Shown here: one piece after another, positions 24,615 to 33,204 of the stretch
Layout of the letters: each line of letters begins with the position of its first letter
Numbering within the stretch: position 1 is the stretch's first letter
Origin: Saccharopolyspora flava
GTDB taxonomy: Bacteria; Actinomycetota; Actinomycetes; Mycobacteriales; Pseudonocardiaceae
Assembly (NCBI RefSeq): GCF_900116135.1
Contig: NZ_FOZX01000008.1
Span: 238,164-302,163, forward strand
Direction of reading: 5' to 3'
DNA length: 64,000 nt
The notes under the pieces: model-generated
The model's database searches: none
What the model was told of the DNA's origin: nothing
What the model saw: the letters and a program-made list of their open reading frames with translations, nothing else
Position numbers and translations under genes: made by a program

Positions 24615-25489
24615 CCACCATCGGCCTGGCCCGCAGCTGGCTCTACGTCCCCGCGCACCGCGCCGACCTCGTCGCCAAGGCCCTCGACGGCCCGGCCGAC
24701 GCGGTCGTGCTCGACCTGGAGGACGCGGTGCCGCCCGCGCACAAGGACCAGGCCCGCGACGTCGCCGTGCGGACCTGCCGGTCCCGGCCGGACCGGGTGT
24801 GGGTCCGCGTCAACGGGTCGGGCACCCCCTGGTCGGAGGCGGACGCGACGGCGCTGATCGGCAGCGGTGCGGCGGGAATTCGAGTCCCCAAGGCCGAATC
24901 CCCGTCCGCTGTCGCGGATCTCGCGGAGCGGACCGGGCTGCCGCTGCACCTGCTGATCGAGAGCGCCGCCGGGCTGCGCGCGGCGTTCGAACTCGCCGAG
25001 TGCCACCCGCTGGTCGCCTGCGCCTCCCCCGGCGAGACCGACCTGGCCGCCGACCTGCGGATCCGCGACCGGCGCGAGCTCGCCTGGGCCCGCGCCCGGA
25101 TCGTGACCGCCAACCGCGCCGCCGGGCTGCCCAGCCCCGTCGCCAGCGTCTGGACCGACCTGTCCGACCCGGACGGGCTCGCCGAGGACAGCGCCGCGCT
25201 GCGCGACGCCGGGTTCTTCGGCCGCTCGGTGATCCACCCGGGGCAGATCGACCCCGTGCACCAGGCCTTCACCCCGGACCGCGACGAGGTCGAGCGAGCC
25301 CGCGCGCTGCTCGACGCGCTCGACGTCGCGGGCGACTCCGCGGCGTGGGTCGACGACCGGGGGCGCTTCGTCGACCCGGCCGTCGTCGCCGGCGCCCGCT
25401 GGGTGACCGAGCTCGCCGACGCGCTCGGCGGCTTCCCGCACGATCACGACGAACCGGCCGGTGCCCGGCCGGGAAGGAGCACCTCGTGA
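24611..25489 (+). CDS. HpcH/HpaI aldolase/citrate-lyase beta-like (CitE) protein
   Basis: 292 residues, GTG start overlapping the previous stop. TIM-barrel lyase with SWLYVPAHR, VVLDLEDAVPPAHK (metal-binding Glu/Asp), VRVNGSGTPW, GIRVPKAES and LIESAAGL. Paralogues cleave citramalyl-CoA, malyl-CoA or 3-hydroxy-acyl-CoA esters to pyruvate or glyoxylate plus an acyl-CoA. With the preceding CoA-transferase this resembles the last steps of itaconate breakdown, but an itaconyl-CoA hydratase is not visible here. Confidence 0.83.
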   Translation: MTTIGLARSWLYVPAHRADLVAKALDGPADAVVLDLEDAVPPAHKDQARDVAVRTCRSRPDRVWVRVNGSGTPWSEADATALIGSGAAGIRVPKAESPSAVADLAERTGLPLHLLIESAAGLRAAFELAECHPLVACASPGETDLAADLRIRDRRELAWARARIVTANRAAGLPSPVASVWTDLSDPDGLAEDSAALRDAGFFGRSVIHPGQIDPVHQAFTPDRDEVERARALLDALDVAGDSAAWVDDRGRFVDPAVVAGARWVTELADALGGFPHDHDEPAGARPGRSTS

Positions 25490-26313
25490 CCACCACTTCC
25501 GCAGGACCCGACCTGCTCGGCGCCGTCCGGGCCGGGACCCGGGTCATCGAGCTCGGCCACCCGCTCTACACCGGCATGGCCGGATCCCCGAACCACCCCG
25601 GTTTCCGGATGACGCTGGAGCGCCGCCACGGCGACGCGATCCGCCCCGACGGCGGCTCGGCCTCCAACGAGGTCATCGTCACCGGCGGGCACACCGGCAC
25701 CCACGTCGACGCGCTCGCCCACGTCAGCCACGACGGGCTGCTGCACGGCGGGGTCGACGCCGCCGAGTCCCAGCGCGGCGGCAAGCACACCGTGCACGGC
25801 GCCGAGACCATCCCGCCGATGGTGACCCGGGGCGTGTTCCTCGACGTCGCCGCGGTGCACGGCGTCGACGTGCTCGAACCCGGCTACGGCGTCACCGCCG
25901 ACGACCTCGCCCGCGCCGCCGGGCGCGCCGGGGCCGAACCCGGCGAGGGCGACGTCGCGGTGGTGCGCACCGGCTGGGGACGGCTGTTCGGCGACGCGCA
26001 GGCCTACGTCGGCAAGGAGACCGGGGTTCCCGGCATGACCGTCGACGCCGCGCACTGGCTGGCCGAGCGCAAGATCGTCGCCACCGGCACCGACACCACC
26101 GCCTACGAGCAGATCCCGGCCGGTGCCGGGCACCGCGTGCTCCCGGTGCACCGGGTGCTGCTGGTCGAGCACGGCATCCACATCGTCGAGCACATGGCCT
26201 GCGAGGACGCGGCCGAGGCCGGGATCGGCGAGTTCCTGGCCGTGTTCGCCCCGCTGCGCATCGTCGGCGCCACCGGCGCCCCGGTCCGCCCGCTGGCGGT
26301 GGTCCCGGCATGA
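25486..26313 (+). CDS. Cyclase-family hydrolase (kynurenine formamidase-like)
   Basis: 275 residues, GTG start. The family motif HTGTHVDALAH is present (about 66-76), giving the metal ligands of the cyclase/KynB fold, with GHPLY near the N-terminus (about 25-29) and a conserved C-terminal HRVLLVEHGIHIVEH. Such enzymes hydrolyse formamides, cyclic amides or esters. Here it may act on an amide intermediate, alongside the amidohydrolase of the opposite operon. Confidence 0.82.
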   Translation: MTTTSAGPDLLGAVRAGTRVIELGHPLYTGMAGSPNHPGFRMTLERRHGDAIRPDGGSASNEVIVTGGHTGTHVDALAHVSHDGLLHGGVDAAESQRGGKHTVHGAETIPPMVTRGVFLDVAAVHGVDVLEPGYGVTADDLARAAGRAGAEPGEGDVAVVRTGWGRLFGDAQAYVGKETGVPGMTVDAAHWLAERKIVATGTDTTAYEQIPAGAGHRVLPVHRVLLVEHGIHIVEHMACEDAAEAGIGEFLAVFAPLRIVGATGAPVRPLAVVPA

Positions 26314-27713
26314 CCACCCCCGCGCAGCGCATCGGCGAGGTCGGCGCCCGGCTGGCCACCGAGGGCGTCGACGACGTCCTGGCCGACGACCTGGTCCGGC
26401 GCATCATCGACGTCGTCGGCAACTCGCTGGCCGCCACCCGCGAGGAACCCGCCCGCATCGCCGGTGCCGTGGCCACCGAGTGGGGCGGCGCCCCGCAGGC
26501 CACCGCGATCGGCCTGGCGCAACGACTTCCGGCCCCGTCGGCGGCGCTGGTCAACGGAACCCTCGCGCACAGCCTGGATTTCGACGACACGCACCTGCCG
26601 TCGGTGCTGCACCCCTCGGCCGCCGTCGTCCCCGCCGCGCTCGCCACCGCCGAGCGCACCGGCGCTGGCGGCCGGGCGCTGCTGGCCGCCGCCGCGATGG
26701 GCATCGAGGTGACCTGCCGCCTCGGGATGGCCGGCTACGACGAGGACCTCGGCAACTCGGTGTTCTTCGAGCACGGCCAGCACGCGACGGCGATCTGCGG
26801 CGCGGTCGGCGCGGCCGTGGCCTCCGGGATGCTGCAGGGCCTCGACGCCGAGCAGCTGACCTCGGTCATCGGCATCGCCGCGAGCATGGGCGCCGGGGTC
26901 ATCGAGGCCAACCGCACCGGCGGCACGATCAAGCGGGTGCACTGCGGCTGGGCCGCGCACGCGGGCGTGGCCGCCGCCGACCTCGCCCGGCACGGCCTGA
27001 CCGGGCCGCCCACGGTCGTCGAGGGACGGTTCGGGTTCCTGCGCGCCTTCTGCGGCGAGCGGACCCACCCGGAGCGCGTCACCGAGGACCTCGGCGAGCG
27101 GTGGGAGACCACCGGCGTGTTCTTCAAGCCCTACCCGTGCAACCACTTCACGCACGCGGGCGTGGACGCGGCGCTGCGGCTGCGCGAGCGCGGCATCACC
27201 GCCGAGCGGGTCCGGGAGCTGACGCTCGGGGTTCCGGCCCCGGTGCTGCGGACCATCGCCGAGCCCGCCGAGGAGAAGCGACGGCCCCGCTCCGGCTACC
27301 ACGCGGCCTTCTCCGGGCCCTACACCGTGGCGGCGGCGCTGATCGGCGGCGGCGGGCTGGGCGTGTTCCACGAGGACTTCACCGACGCCGCCGCGGCCGA
27401 CCCGGCGCGGCTGGACCTGGCGGGCCGGGTGCGGGTCGTGGCCGATGAGGAGGCCACGGCCGGGTTCCCGCGCCAGTTCCCGGCGGTGCTCACCGCCGAG
27501 CTCGCCGACGGCACGACGGTGACCGAGCGGATCCGCGAGAACCGGGGCGGCCCGCAGCGGCCCCTGTCGGCCGACGAGCTCGCCGCCAAGTTCACCGGCA
27601 ACGCCGAACGCGCGGTGGAACCGGACCGAGCCGCCGAGATCGTCAACGCGCTCTGGGACCTCCGCCAGAATCGTCCCGTCACCGAAGTGATGTCCGAAGT
27701 GCACACCCGCTGA
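26310..27713 (+). CDS. MmgE/PrpD-family protein (rightward operon)
   Basis: 467 residues, overlapping the previous stop (ATGA). Shows the family signature SLDFDDTHLPSVLHPSAAVVPA (about 90-111), with GGTIKRVHCGWAAHAGV and the FKPYPCNHFTHAGVDAAL segment. It is clearly closer to classical PrpD than the paralogue at 16908, which has LDDGHRLAGGHP instead. Possible activities are dehydration of a 2-methylcitrate-like acid or decarboxylation of a cis-aconitate-like acid; the specificity is not readable. Confidence 0.82.
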   Translation: MTTPAQRIGEVGARLATEGVDDVLADDLVRRIIDVVGNSLAATREEPARIAGAVATEWGGAPQATAIGLAQRLPAPSAALVNGTLAHSLDFDDTHLPSVLHPSAAVVPAALATAERTGAGGRALLAAAAMGIEVTCRLGMAGYDEDLGNSVFFEHGQHATAICGAVGAAVASGMLQGLDAEQLTSVIGIAASMGAGVIEANRTGGTIKRVHCGWAAHAGVAAADLARHGLTGPPTVVEGRFGFLRAFCGERTHPERVTEDLGERWETTGVFFKPYPCNHFTHAGVDAALRLRERGITAERVRELTLGVPAPVLRTIAEPAEEKRRPRSGYHAAFSGPYTVAAALIGGGGLGVFHEDFTDAAAADPARLDLAGRVRVVADEEATAGFPRQFPAVLTAELADGTTVTERIRENRGGPQRPLSADELAAKFTGNAERAVEPDRAAEIVNALWDLRQNRPVTEVMSEVHTR

Positions 27714-27927
27714 CAGCGCCCACCCGGACAGCGCACCCCCGCTGACCGCGTTCCCAGAGTCCGGCCCCGTCCCCCGACCGGGGCCGGACTCCGCGGACAC
27801 CCGAGAACCGTGATGACCGGGAAAAACCCGCCCGCACCCGTTCTCGCAGCTCAACCCCACCCTCTGGGAAAAATCCGGTAAACACCGGAACTTTCCCACC
27901 CGAGCCGGATCCCGCCGTGTTCACCGG

Positions 27928-27999
27928 GTCAAATCCTGCGGTATTCGACCGGTCAAAACCTGCGGTATTCGACCCGACAAAACCTGCGGTATTTGACCG
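27928..27999. repeat. Three tandem 24-bp repeats
   Basis: Units at 27928-27951, 27952-27975 and 27976-27999, each close to GTCAAAACCTGCGGTATTCG followed by ACCG, differ at only a few positions. On the minus strand the unit contains GAATACCGCAGG, close to GAATACCGCCGG in the array at 40618-40820. It ends 10 bp before the stop codon of the DsbA-like gene. The rest of 27714-27927 has no visible gene. Confidence 0.8.
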
Positions 28000-28009
28000 G
28001 GGTGGCCGA

Positions 28010-28627
28010 TCAGTAGTCGAACTGGGGGGCTTCGGTGCGGCTGCGCTTGAGCTCGAAGAAGTACGGGTAGCTGGCCATGGCGACCGCGCCGTCGAAGATC
28101 TTGCCGGCCTCCTCGCCCTTCGGGACACGGGTGATCACCGGGCCGAAGAAGGCGACGCCGTCGACGTGCAGCGTCGGCGTGCCGACCTCGTCGCCGACCG
28201 GGTCCATGCCCTGGTGGTGGCTGGTCCGCAGCTCCTCGTCGTACTCGGTGCTGTGCGCGGCCTGCGCGAGCTCGGCGGGCAGGCCGACCTCGGCCAGCGC
28301 GCCCTCGATCGCCTCGTCGAAGTCCTTGATCCCCTGGTCGTGGATGCGCTGGCCCAGCGCCGTGTACAGCGGGGACAGGACCTCGTCGCCGTGGTGCTTG
28401 GCCGCGGCGATGCACACCCGCACCGGTCCCCAGCCGCGCTCCATCAGGTCCAGGTACTGCTCGGGCAGGTCGCGGCCCTCGTTGAGGACCGACAGGCTCA
28501 TCACCCGGAAGCTCAGGTCCATGTCGCGGACCTTCTCGACCTCCAGGATCCAGCGCGAGGAGACCCAGGCGAACGGGCACAGCGGGTCGAAGTAGAAGTC
28601 CACCTTGGGGCGGGCAGCGGTGGTCAT
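28010..28627 (-). CDS. DsbA-family, Rv2466c-like mycothiol-dependent oxidoreductase homologue
   Basis: 205 residues from ATG 28627 with GGAGG upstream. Strongly resembles mycobacterial Rv2466c over its whole length (FDPLCP..., [40 protein letters not shown]). Rv2466c is a mycothiol-dependent nitroreductase/oxidoreductase with CPWC; here the motif is CPFA (Cys17 to Ala20), so the resolving Cys is absent and a monothiol or different mechanism is expected. Divergent from pepN, as in mycobacteria. Confidence 0.85.
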   Translation of the reverse strand: MTTAARPKVDFYFDPLCPFAWVSSRWILEVEKVRDMDLSFRVMSLSVLNEGRDLPEQYLDLMERGWGPVRVCIAAAKHHGDEVLSPLYTALGQRIHDQGIKDFDEAIEGALAEVGLPAELAQAAHSTEYDEELRTSHHQGMDPVGDEVGTPTLHVDGVAFFGPVITRVPKGEEAGKIFDGAVAMASYPYFFELKRSRTEAPQFDY

Positions 28628-28859
28628 CCGTGCCTCCATCAGTCGAAGTCGGGCAGGTGCCTGGGCGCGGCACCACGTCGCGGGGCAGTGGCCCCGGAGT
28701 AGTAACCCCGCCGCGGCCGATTGTCTTCCCGACCCCGCCGACACGCCGATGATCGCGGAGGTGCGTGCCCGGGAGCGCGACTCCGGCCGGACGTGATTTG
28801 ATGCCTGCGCCGGGCATCCACACCGGCCAGGAACGTCCCTACGAACTACGAGGTGATCC

Positions 28860-31433
28860 GTGGCACCGCCGAACCTCACCCGCGAACAGGCCGAGCAGCG
28901 CGCCGCGTTGCTGGAGGTCCAGTCCTATGTGATCGAACTGGACCTCTCCGCCGGCGCGGGCGGTGTGGAAGTGGAGACCTTCGGGTCCACCACCACGGTT
29001 CGCTTCCGCAGCAACCAGCCCGGCGCCGACACCTGGATCGACCTGGTGGCCGACGAGGTGCGCAGCGCGGTGCTCAACGGTGTCGAGCTCGACGTCTCCG
29101 ACTACGACGAGTCCACCGGCATCCGCCTGCCCGGCCTGGCCGCCGAGAACGAACTCGTGGTGCACGCCGACTGCGCCTACACCAACACCGGCGAAGGACT
29201 GCACCGCTTCATCGACCCCGTCGACGGAGCGGTCTACCTGTACAGCCAGTTCGAGACCGCCGACGCGAAGCGGATGTTCACCTGCTTCGACCAGCCCGAC
29301 CTGAAGGCCACCTACCAGATCACGGTCGACGCCCCGGCCGACTGGAAGGTCATCTCCAACGCCGCCGGTGAGATCACCGAGACGGCCTCGGGCAAGCGCC
29401 ACGTCTTCGACACCACCAAGCCGATGTCGACCTACCTGGTCGCGCTCGTCGCCGGTCCCTACGCCGAGTGGCGCGACGAGTTCCCCGGCGAGGACGGCCA
29501 GGACCCGATCCCGCTGGGCATCTACTGCCGCGCCTCGCTGGCCGAGCACCTCGACGCCGAGCGGCTGTTCACCGAGACCAAGCAGGGATTCGGCTTCTAC
29601 CACAAGGCCTTCGGCGTCCCCTACCCGTTCGGCAAGTACGACCAGTGCTTCGTGCCGGAGTTCAACGCGGGCGCCATGGAGAACGCCGGGTGCGTGACGT
29701 TCCTGGAGGACTACGTCTTCCGGTCGAAGGTCACCGGCTACCTCTACGAGCGCCGCGCCGAGACCGTGCTGCACGAGATGGCGCACATGTGGTTCGGCGA
29801 CCTGGTCACCATGCGCTGGTGGAACGACCTGTGGCTCAACGAGTCGTTCGCGACCTGGGCCAGCGTCCTCGCGCAGGTCGGCGCCACCGAGTACGACGCG
29901 GCGTGGACGACCTTCGCCAGCGTCGAGAAGTCCTGGGCCTACCGCCAGGACCAGCTGCCCTCGACGCACCCGGTCGCCGCCGACATCCCGGACCTGCAGG
30001 CCGTGGAGGTCAACTTCGACGGCATCACCTACGCCAAGGGCGCCTCGGTGCTCAAGCAGCTGGTGGCCTACGTGGGTCTGGAGAACTTCCTGGCCGGGCT
30101 GCGGGTCTACTTCGACCGGCACGCGTGGAGCAACGCCACCCTCGACGACCTGCTCAAGGCGCTCGAGGAGGCTTCCGGCCGCGACCTGTCCTGGTGGAGC
30201 GCGCAGTGGCTGGAGACCACCGGTCTGAACATGCTGCGTCCGCGCTTCAGCACCGATGACGAGGGCCGGTTCACCCAGTTCTCGGTGGTGCAGAACGGCG
30301 CCCGGCCGGGTGCCGGTGAGCTGCGCACGCACCGCCTGGCGATCGGCATCTACGACGACGAGAACGGCAAGCTGGTGCGCAGGCACCGCGTCGAGCTCGA
30401 CGTGTCCGGCGAGGTCACCGAGGTCCCGGACCTGGTCGGCGTGCACCGCGGCAAGCTGGTGCTGGTCAACGACGACGACCTGACCTACTGCTCGCTGCGC
30501 TTCGACCCCGAGTCGCTGGCCACCCTGGTGGACCGGATCGGCGACATCGACGAGTCGCTGCCGCGCGCGCTGTGCTGGTCGACGGCGTGGGAGATGACCC
30601 GCGAGGCCGAGCTCAAGGCCCGCGACTTCGTGAACCTGGTGCTGGGCGCCTCGGCCGAGGCCGGCATCGGCGCGGAGAGCCAGATCGGCGTCGTGCAGCG
30701 GGTGCTGCTGCAGACCCAGACCGCGCTGAACTCGTACGCGGACCCGTCCTGGCAGGCCGAGGGCTGGCGCCGGTTCAGCTCGCGGCTGTTCGAGCTGGCC
30801 CGCGCCGCCGAGCCGGGTTCGGACCACCAGCTGGCGTTCGTGAACTCGCTGACCGGGTCGGTGCTCGCCGACGAGCAGGTCGCCGAGCTGCGCGGCTGGC
30901 TGGACGGCTCGGCCCCGCTGCCGGGCCTGACGGTCGACACCGATCTGCGCTGGGGTCTGCTGCAGGCGCTGGTCGCGCACGGCGCGGCCGGTGAGGCGGA
31001 GATCGACGCCGAGCTGGAGGCCGACCAGACCGCGACCGGCCGCCGTCGCGCCGAGCGGGCCCGCGCCCTCATCCCGACCGCGGAGTCGAAGGAGAAGGCC
31101 TGGCAGCGCGCGGTGCACGACGACCAGCTGCCGAACGCGGTCAGCGACGCGATCATCGCCGGGTTCCAGCACCCGGCCCAGCGCGAGCTGCTGGCGCCGT
31201 ACGTGCAGCGGTACTTCGAGTCGATCGACGAGGTCTGGTCGCGGCGTTCCAGCGAGCGGGCTCAGCCGACGGTGATCGGGTTGTTCCCGTCCTGGGCGGT
31301 CACCGACGAGACCGTCGCGGCGGCCGACGCGTGGCTGGCGGGCGACCGCCCGGCGGCCCTGCGCCGCCTGGTCTCCGAGGGCCGCGCGGGCATCGTCCGC
31401 GCCCTCGCCGCCCGCGAGTTCGACCGCTCCTGA
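28860..31433 (+). CDS. pepN: Aminopeptidase N (M1 family)
   Basis: 857 residues, GTG start. Cytoplasmic zinc aminopeptidase that removes N-terminal residues from peptides. The exopeptidase motif GAMEN and the zinc site [13 protein letters not shown]...NES(F)A are intact (about residues 265-330), with the catalytic Tyr region [14 protein letters not shown] after it. The C-terminal half is the ERAP1-like helical domain. Length is typical for actinobacteria. Palindromic repeats and a terminator follow. Confidence 0.95.
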   Translation: MAPPNLTREQAEQRAALLEVQSYVIELDLSAGAGGVEVETFGSTTTVRFRSNQPGADTWIDLVADEVRSAVLNGVELDVSDYDESTGIRLPGLAAENELVVHADCAYTNTGEGLHRFIDPVDGAVYLYSQFETADAKRMFTCFDQPDLKATYQITVDAPADWKVISNAAGEITETASGKRHVFDTTKPMSTYLVALVAGPYAEWRDEFPGEDGQDPIPLGIYCRASLAEHLDAERLFTETKQGFGFYHKAFGVPYPFGKYDQCFVPEFNAGAMENAGCVTFLEDYVFRSKVTGYLYERRAETVLHEMAHMWFGDLVTMRWWNDLWLNESFATWASVLAQVGATEYDAAWTTFASVEKSWAYRQDQLPSTHPVAADIPDLQAVEVNFDGITYAKGASVLKQLVAYVGLENFLAGLRVYFDRHAWSNATLDDLLKALEEASGRDLSWWSAQWLETTGLNMLRPRFSTDDEGRFTQFSVVQNGARPGAGELRTHRLAIGIYDDENGKLVRRHRVELDVSGEVTEVPDLVGVHRGKLVLVNDDDLTYCSLRFDPESLATLVDRIGDIDESLPRALCWSTAWEMTREAELKARDFVNLVLGASAEAGIGAESQIGVVQRVLLQTQTALNSYADPSWQAEGWRRFSSRLFELARAAEPGSDHQLAFVNSLTGSVLADEQVAELRGWLDGSAPLPGLTVDTDLRWGLLQALVAHGAAGEAEIDAELEADQTATGRRRAERARALIPTAESKEKAWQRAVHDDQLPNAVSDAIIAGFQHPAQRELLAPYVQRYFESIDEVWSRRSSERAQPTVIGLFPSWAVTDETVAAADAWLAGDRPAALRRLVSEGRAGIVRALAAREFDRS

Positions 31434-31440
31434 CCCCGCG

Positions 31441-31629
31441 GGGTGGGGAGGTTTTCATGAAAACCTCCCCACCCCCACCACGACGAAGTTTTCATGAAAA
31501 CCTCCCTCCCCCACGAGAGGTGAGGTCACCTCGAGAACCCTCCGACCTCGGAGGACTCGGGAGGTGGGGAAGTTTTCATGAAAACCTCCCGTTCTCGGGG
31601 TGGGGGAAGTTCTCATGAAAACTTTCCCG
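31441..31629. repeat. Cluster of four GTTTTCATGAAAAC palindromes
   Basis: The first (31441-31474) is a perfect 34-bp palindrome. Others at 31485-31504, 31563-31590 and 31600-31629 share the core, the last with TTCTCATGAAAA. Flanks vary but are purine/pyrimidine-rich (GGGGAGG, GGGGAAG). They occupy the 3' spacer of pepN ahead of a terminator. The same element occurs elsewhere in the window. Confidence 0.85.
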
Positions 31630-31645
31630 ACCTCCGGGCACTGAA

Positions 31646-31675
31646 AAGCCGCCTCGGTCGTAACCGGGGCGGCTT
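31646..31675. terminator. Bidirectional hairpin terminator between pepN and the DUF5130 gene
   Basis: AAGCCGCC at 31646-31653 pairs with GGCGGCTT at 31668-31675, with inner CGG/CCG pairs. It lies between two convergent genes. Confidence 0.65.
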
Positions 31676-31689
31676 GTTCGTGTCTGCGA

Positions 31690-32163
31690 TCAGTGGTGCG
31701 CCGGGGACTTGAACGAGGTGCCCGCCGCGTCGGCGAGCATCCGGACGGCGCTGACCAGACCGTCGATGATCTCGTCCTCCTTGAAGGAGGCGACCATGCT
31801 CATGGCGGCCAGCTGGCAGCTGCGGTCCTGGATGCGCCGGTGCGCCTCCTCGCCGGTGACGATCTCGAACTTGCGCTGACCGGGCGAGACCGCGATCAGC
31901 ACGCCGTCGGCCGCCTGGTCGCCGAGGTTGGCGTGCAGCTCCTCGGCCTGCTTGCGGGAGTCCTCGCCGAGGTCACCGAGGTAGACGGCGAACTCCAGGC
32001 CGGTGCTGCGGCTGGCCACCGCCATCGCCTCGTCGAGGCGGGCGAGCTCGCTCGCGCTGAACGGCAGTCGCGGCCGCTCCGGCTCGACGCGGCGCGCCAC
32101 GGAGAGGCGGCCGGTCGCCATCCGCGCTTCGCCGGTGCCGAGCTCACCGGTCTCCGCGGTCAT
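31690..32163 (-). CDS. DUF5130 family protein
   Basis: 157 residues from ATG 32163. Resembles the Rv2468c-type protein found beside pepN in mycobacteria (VYLGDLGEDSRKQAEELHANL, LIAVSPGQRKFEIVTGEEAHRRI; residues are spread over about 65-125). The fold recalls TPM/DUF477 domains, but biochemical function is unknown. Its start is 1 bp from the stop of the upstream ctaJ-like gene, so the two are probably cotranscribed. Confidence 0.75.
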   Translation of the reverse strand: MTAETGELGTGEARMATGRLSVARRVEPERPRLPFSASELARLDEAMAVASRSTGLEFAVYLGDLGEDSRKQAEELHANLGDQAADGVLIAVSPGQRKFEIVTGEEAHRRIQDRSCQLAAMSMVASFKEDEIIDGLVSAVRMLADAAGTSFKSPAHH

Positions 32164-32164
32164 C

Positions 32165-32422
32165 TCACCACTTGCCACTTGCGCCTCCCCGAGCCGTGAC
32201 GGGCCGTGCGTCGTCCGGCACGTCCTCACCTTCGCCGTCCGCCGGCACCGCGGCGTTCACGCCCTGCGGGTGGGCAGACCAGAACACCGGAGCGAAGTCC
32301 CAGTCCTCCCCCGCGCGGTAGCGCACGCGGGACAGCTTGGGCCACATCGCGATGAGCACGATCACGCCGTAGATGGCCGCTGGGATCACCGCCAGGACCA
32401 GCACACTCTCCAGAGCAGTCAC
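32165..32422 (-). CDS. ctaJ: CtaJ-like small subunit of cytochrome aa3 oxidase
   Basis: 85 residues, GTG start. One membrane helix (about 5-27) is followed by LSRVRYRAGEDWDFAPVFWSAHP, the conserved amphipathic segment of the small actinobacterial protein named CtaJ in the supercomplex III2-IV2. The gene order pepN, DUF5130, ctaJ matches mycobacteria as I remember it. It would associate with the aa3-type terminal oxidase in the plasma membrane. Confidence 0.65.
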   Translation of the reverse strand: MTALESVLVLAVIPAAIYGVIVLIAMWPKLSRVRYRAGEDWDFAPVFWSAHPQGVNAAVPADGEGEDVPDDARPVTARGGASGKW

Positions 32423-32832
32423 GCCCAGTACGGTAGCCGATCGACGCGCTTTCGTGTGCGCGTCCTCGTGAGTGGCTCGATCTCGTTGCTGCGACGGGCG
32501 ATGCGCCCATCCGGCAATTCACCCGAAGCTCCGAGCTGTCGCCGCGATCGTCCGGATCTCGCCACCGAGCGTGACGGTCATGATCATCCGATTCCGGACG
32601 AGCCGGAACGTCCCCGACCGCCCTTCGCCGCGTCGATCAAGTGATGCGAATCATGGTCATTAACTCGTTCGGAGCAGCGCCTGCGGCCGAATGGAGTCGA
32701 GCCGGACGGGGGCAGTTCGCGGCAGGTTGGCGGCTTGTTCCTGCCGGTTCCCGATCATAGTTTTTCACCTGTATGGGTCTTGCATATTTGATCACATGCG
32801 TTCAGAGCACCCTATGTATTCGGGAGGCCCCC
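32423..32832. other. 410-bp spacer between divergent genes
   Basis: No convincing gene. The last ~90 bp (about 32745-32820) are much more AT-rich than the neighbourhood, with TTTTTCACC and TTGCATATTTGATCA, as expected for a promoter region of the repeat-protein gene. The first part is ordinary GC-rich DNA and should hold the leftward ctaJ promoter. Confidence 0.5.
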
Positions 32833-33171
32833 ATGTCGCTCATCGAGACCGCCACTCAGCGCAGTGAACTCACCCTTTCGATGATCGACCAACCGCTCGT
32901 TGATCACGGAGTGCGCATCAGCAGCCGCCGCGACGGAGTCCGCATCAGCGGCCTCGACGACGGCGTGCGGATCAGCGGCAAGCGCGACGGGGTCCGCATC
33001 AGCGGACGGCGGGACGGCGTCCGGATCAGCGGACGGCACGACGGCGTGCGCATCAGCGGTCACGACGACGGCGTGCGGATCAGCGGCAAGCGCGACGGGG
33101 TCCGCATCAGCGGCCGCCGGGACGGGGTGCGCATCAGCGGGCGCGCCCGGGACGGCGTGCGGATCAGCTGA
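32833..33171 (+). CDS. Repeat protein of tandem GVRISGxxD nonapeptides
   Basis: 112 residues from ATG 32833, which has GGGAGG 5 nt upstream; a longer frame to 32773 lacks this site. Residues 1-25 (MSLIETATQRSELTLSMIDQ...) form a non-repetitive leader. From 32908, nine 27-bp units and a final GVRIS follow, each GVRISG-x-x-D with variable pairs (RR, KR, RH, HD, LD); one late unit has an extra codon (RAR). The product is strongly basic except for the unit Asp and has no membrane helix or Cys. A beta-solenoid or a multi-core peptide precursor are possible; no modifying enzyme is adjacent. I do not recognise the family. Confidence 0.75.
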   Translation: MSLIETATQRSELTLSMIDQPLVDHGVRISSRRDGVRISGLDDGVRISGKRDGVRISGRRDGVRISGRHDGVRISGHDDGVRISGKRDGVRISGRRDGVRISGRARDGVRIS

Positions 33172-33204
33172 CCCGGCACGTCCCGGACGCGCCCACCGGC
33201 GAGA

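Noticed and set aside
27928..27999. CRISPR or iteron origin
   Set aside because: The units abut without spacers, and no replication or cas gene is near; the repeat is related to other gene-end repeats.
32908..33168. WD40 or RTX repeats in the GVRISG protein
   Set aside because: WD40 units are about 40 residues. RTX nonapeptides need GGxGxDxx; here the invariant part is GVRIS with one Asp and many Arg.
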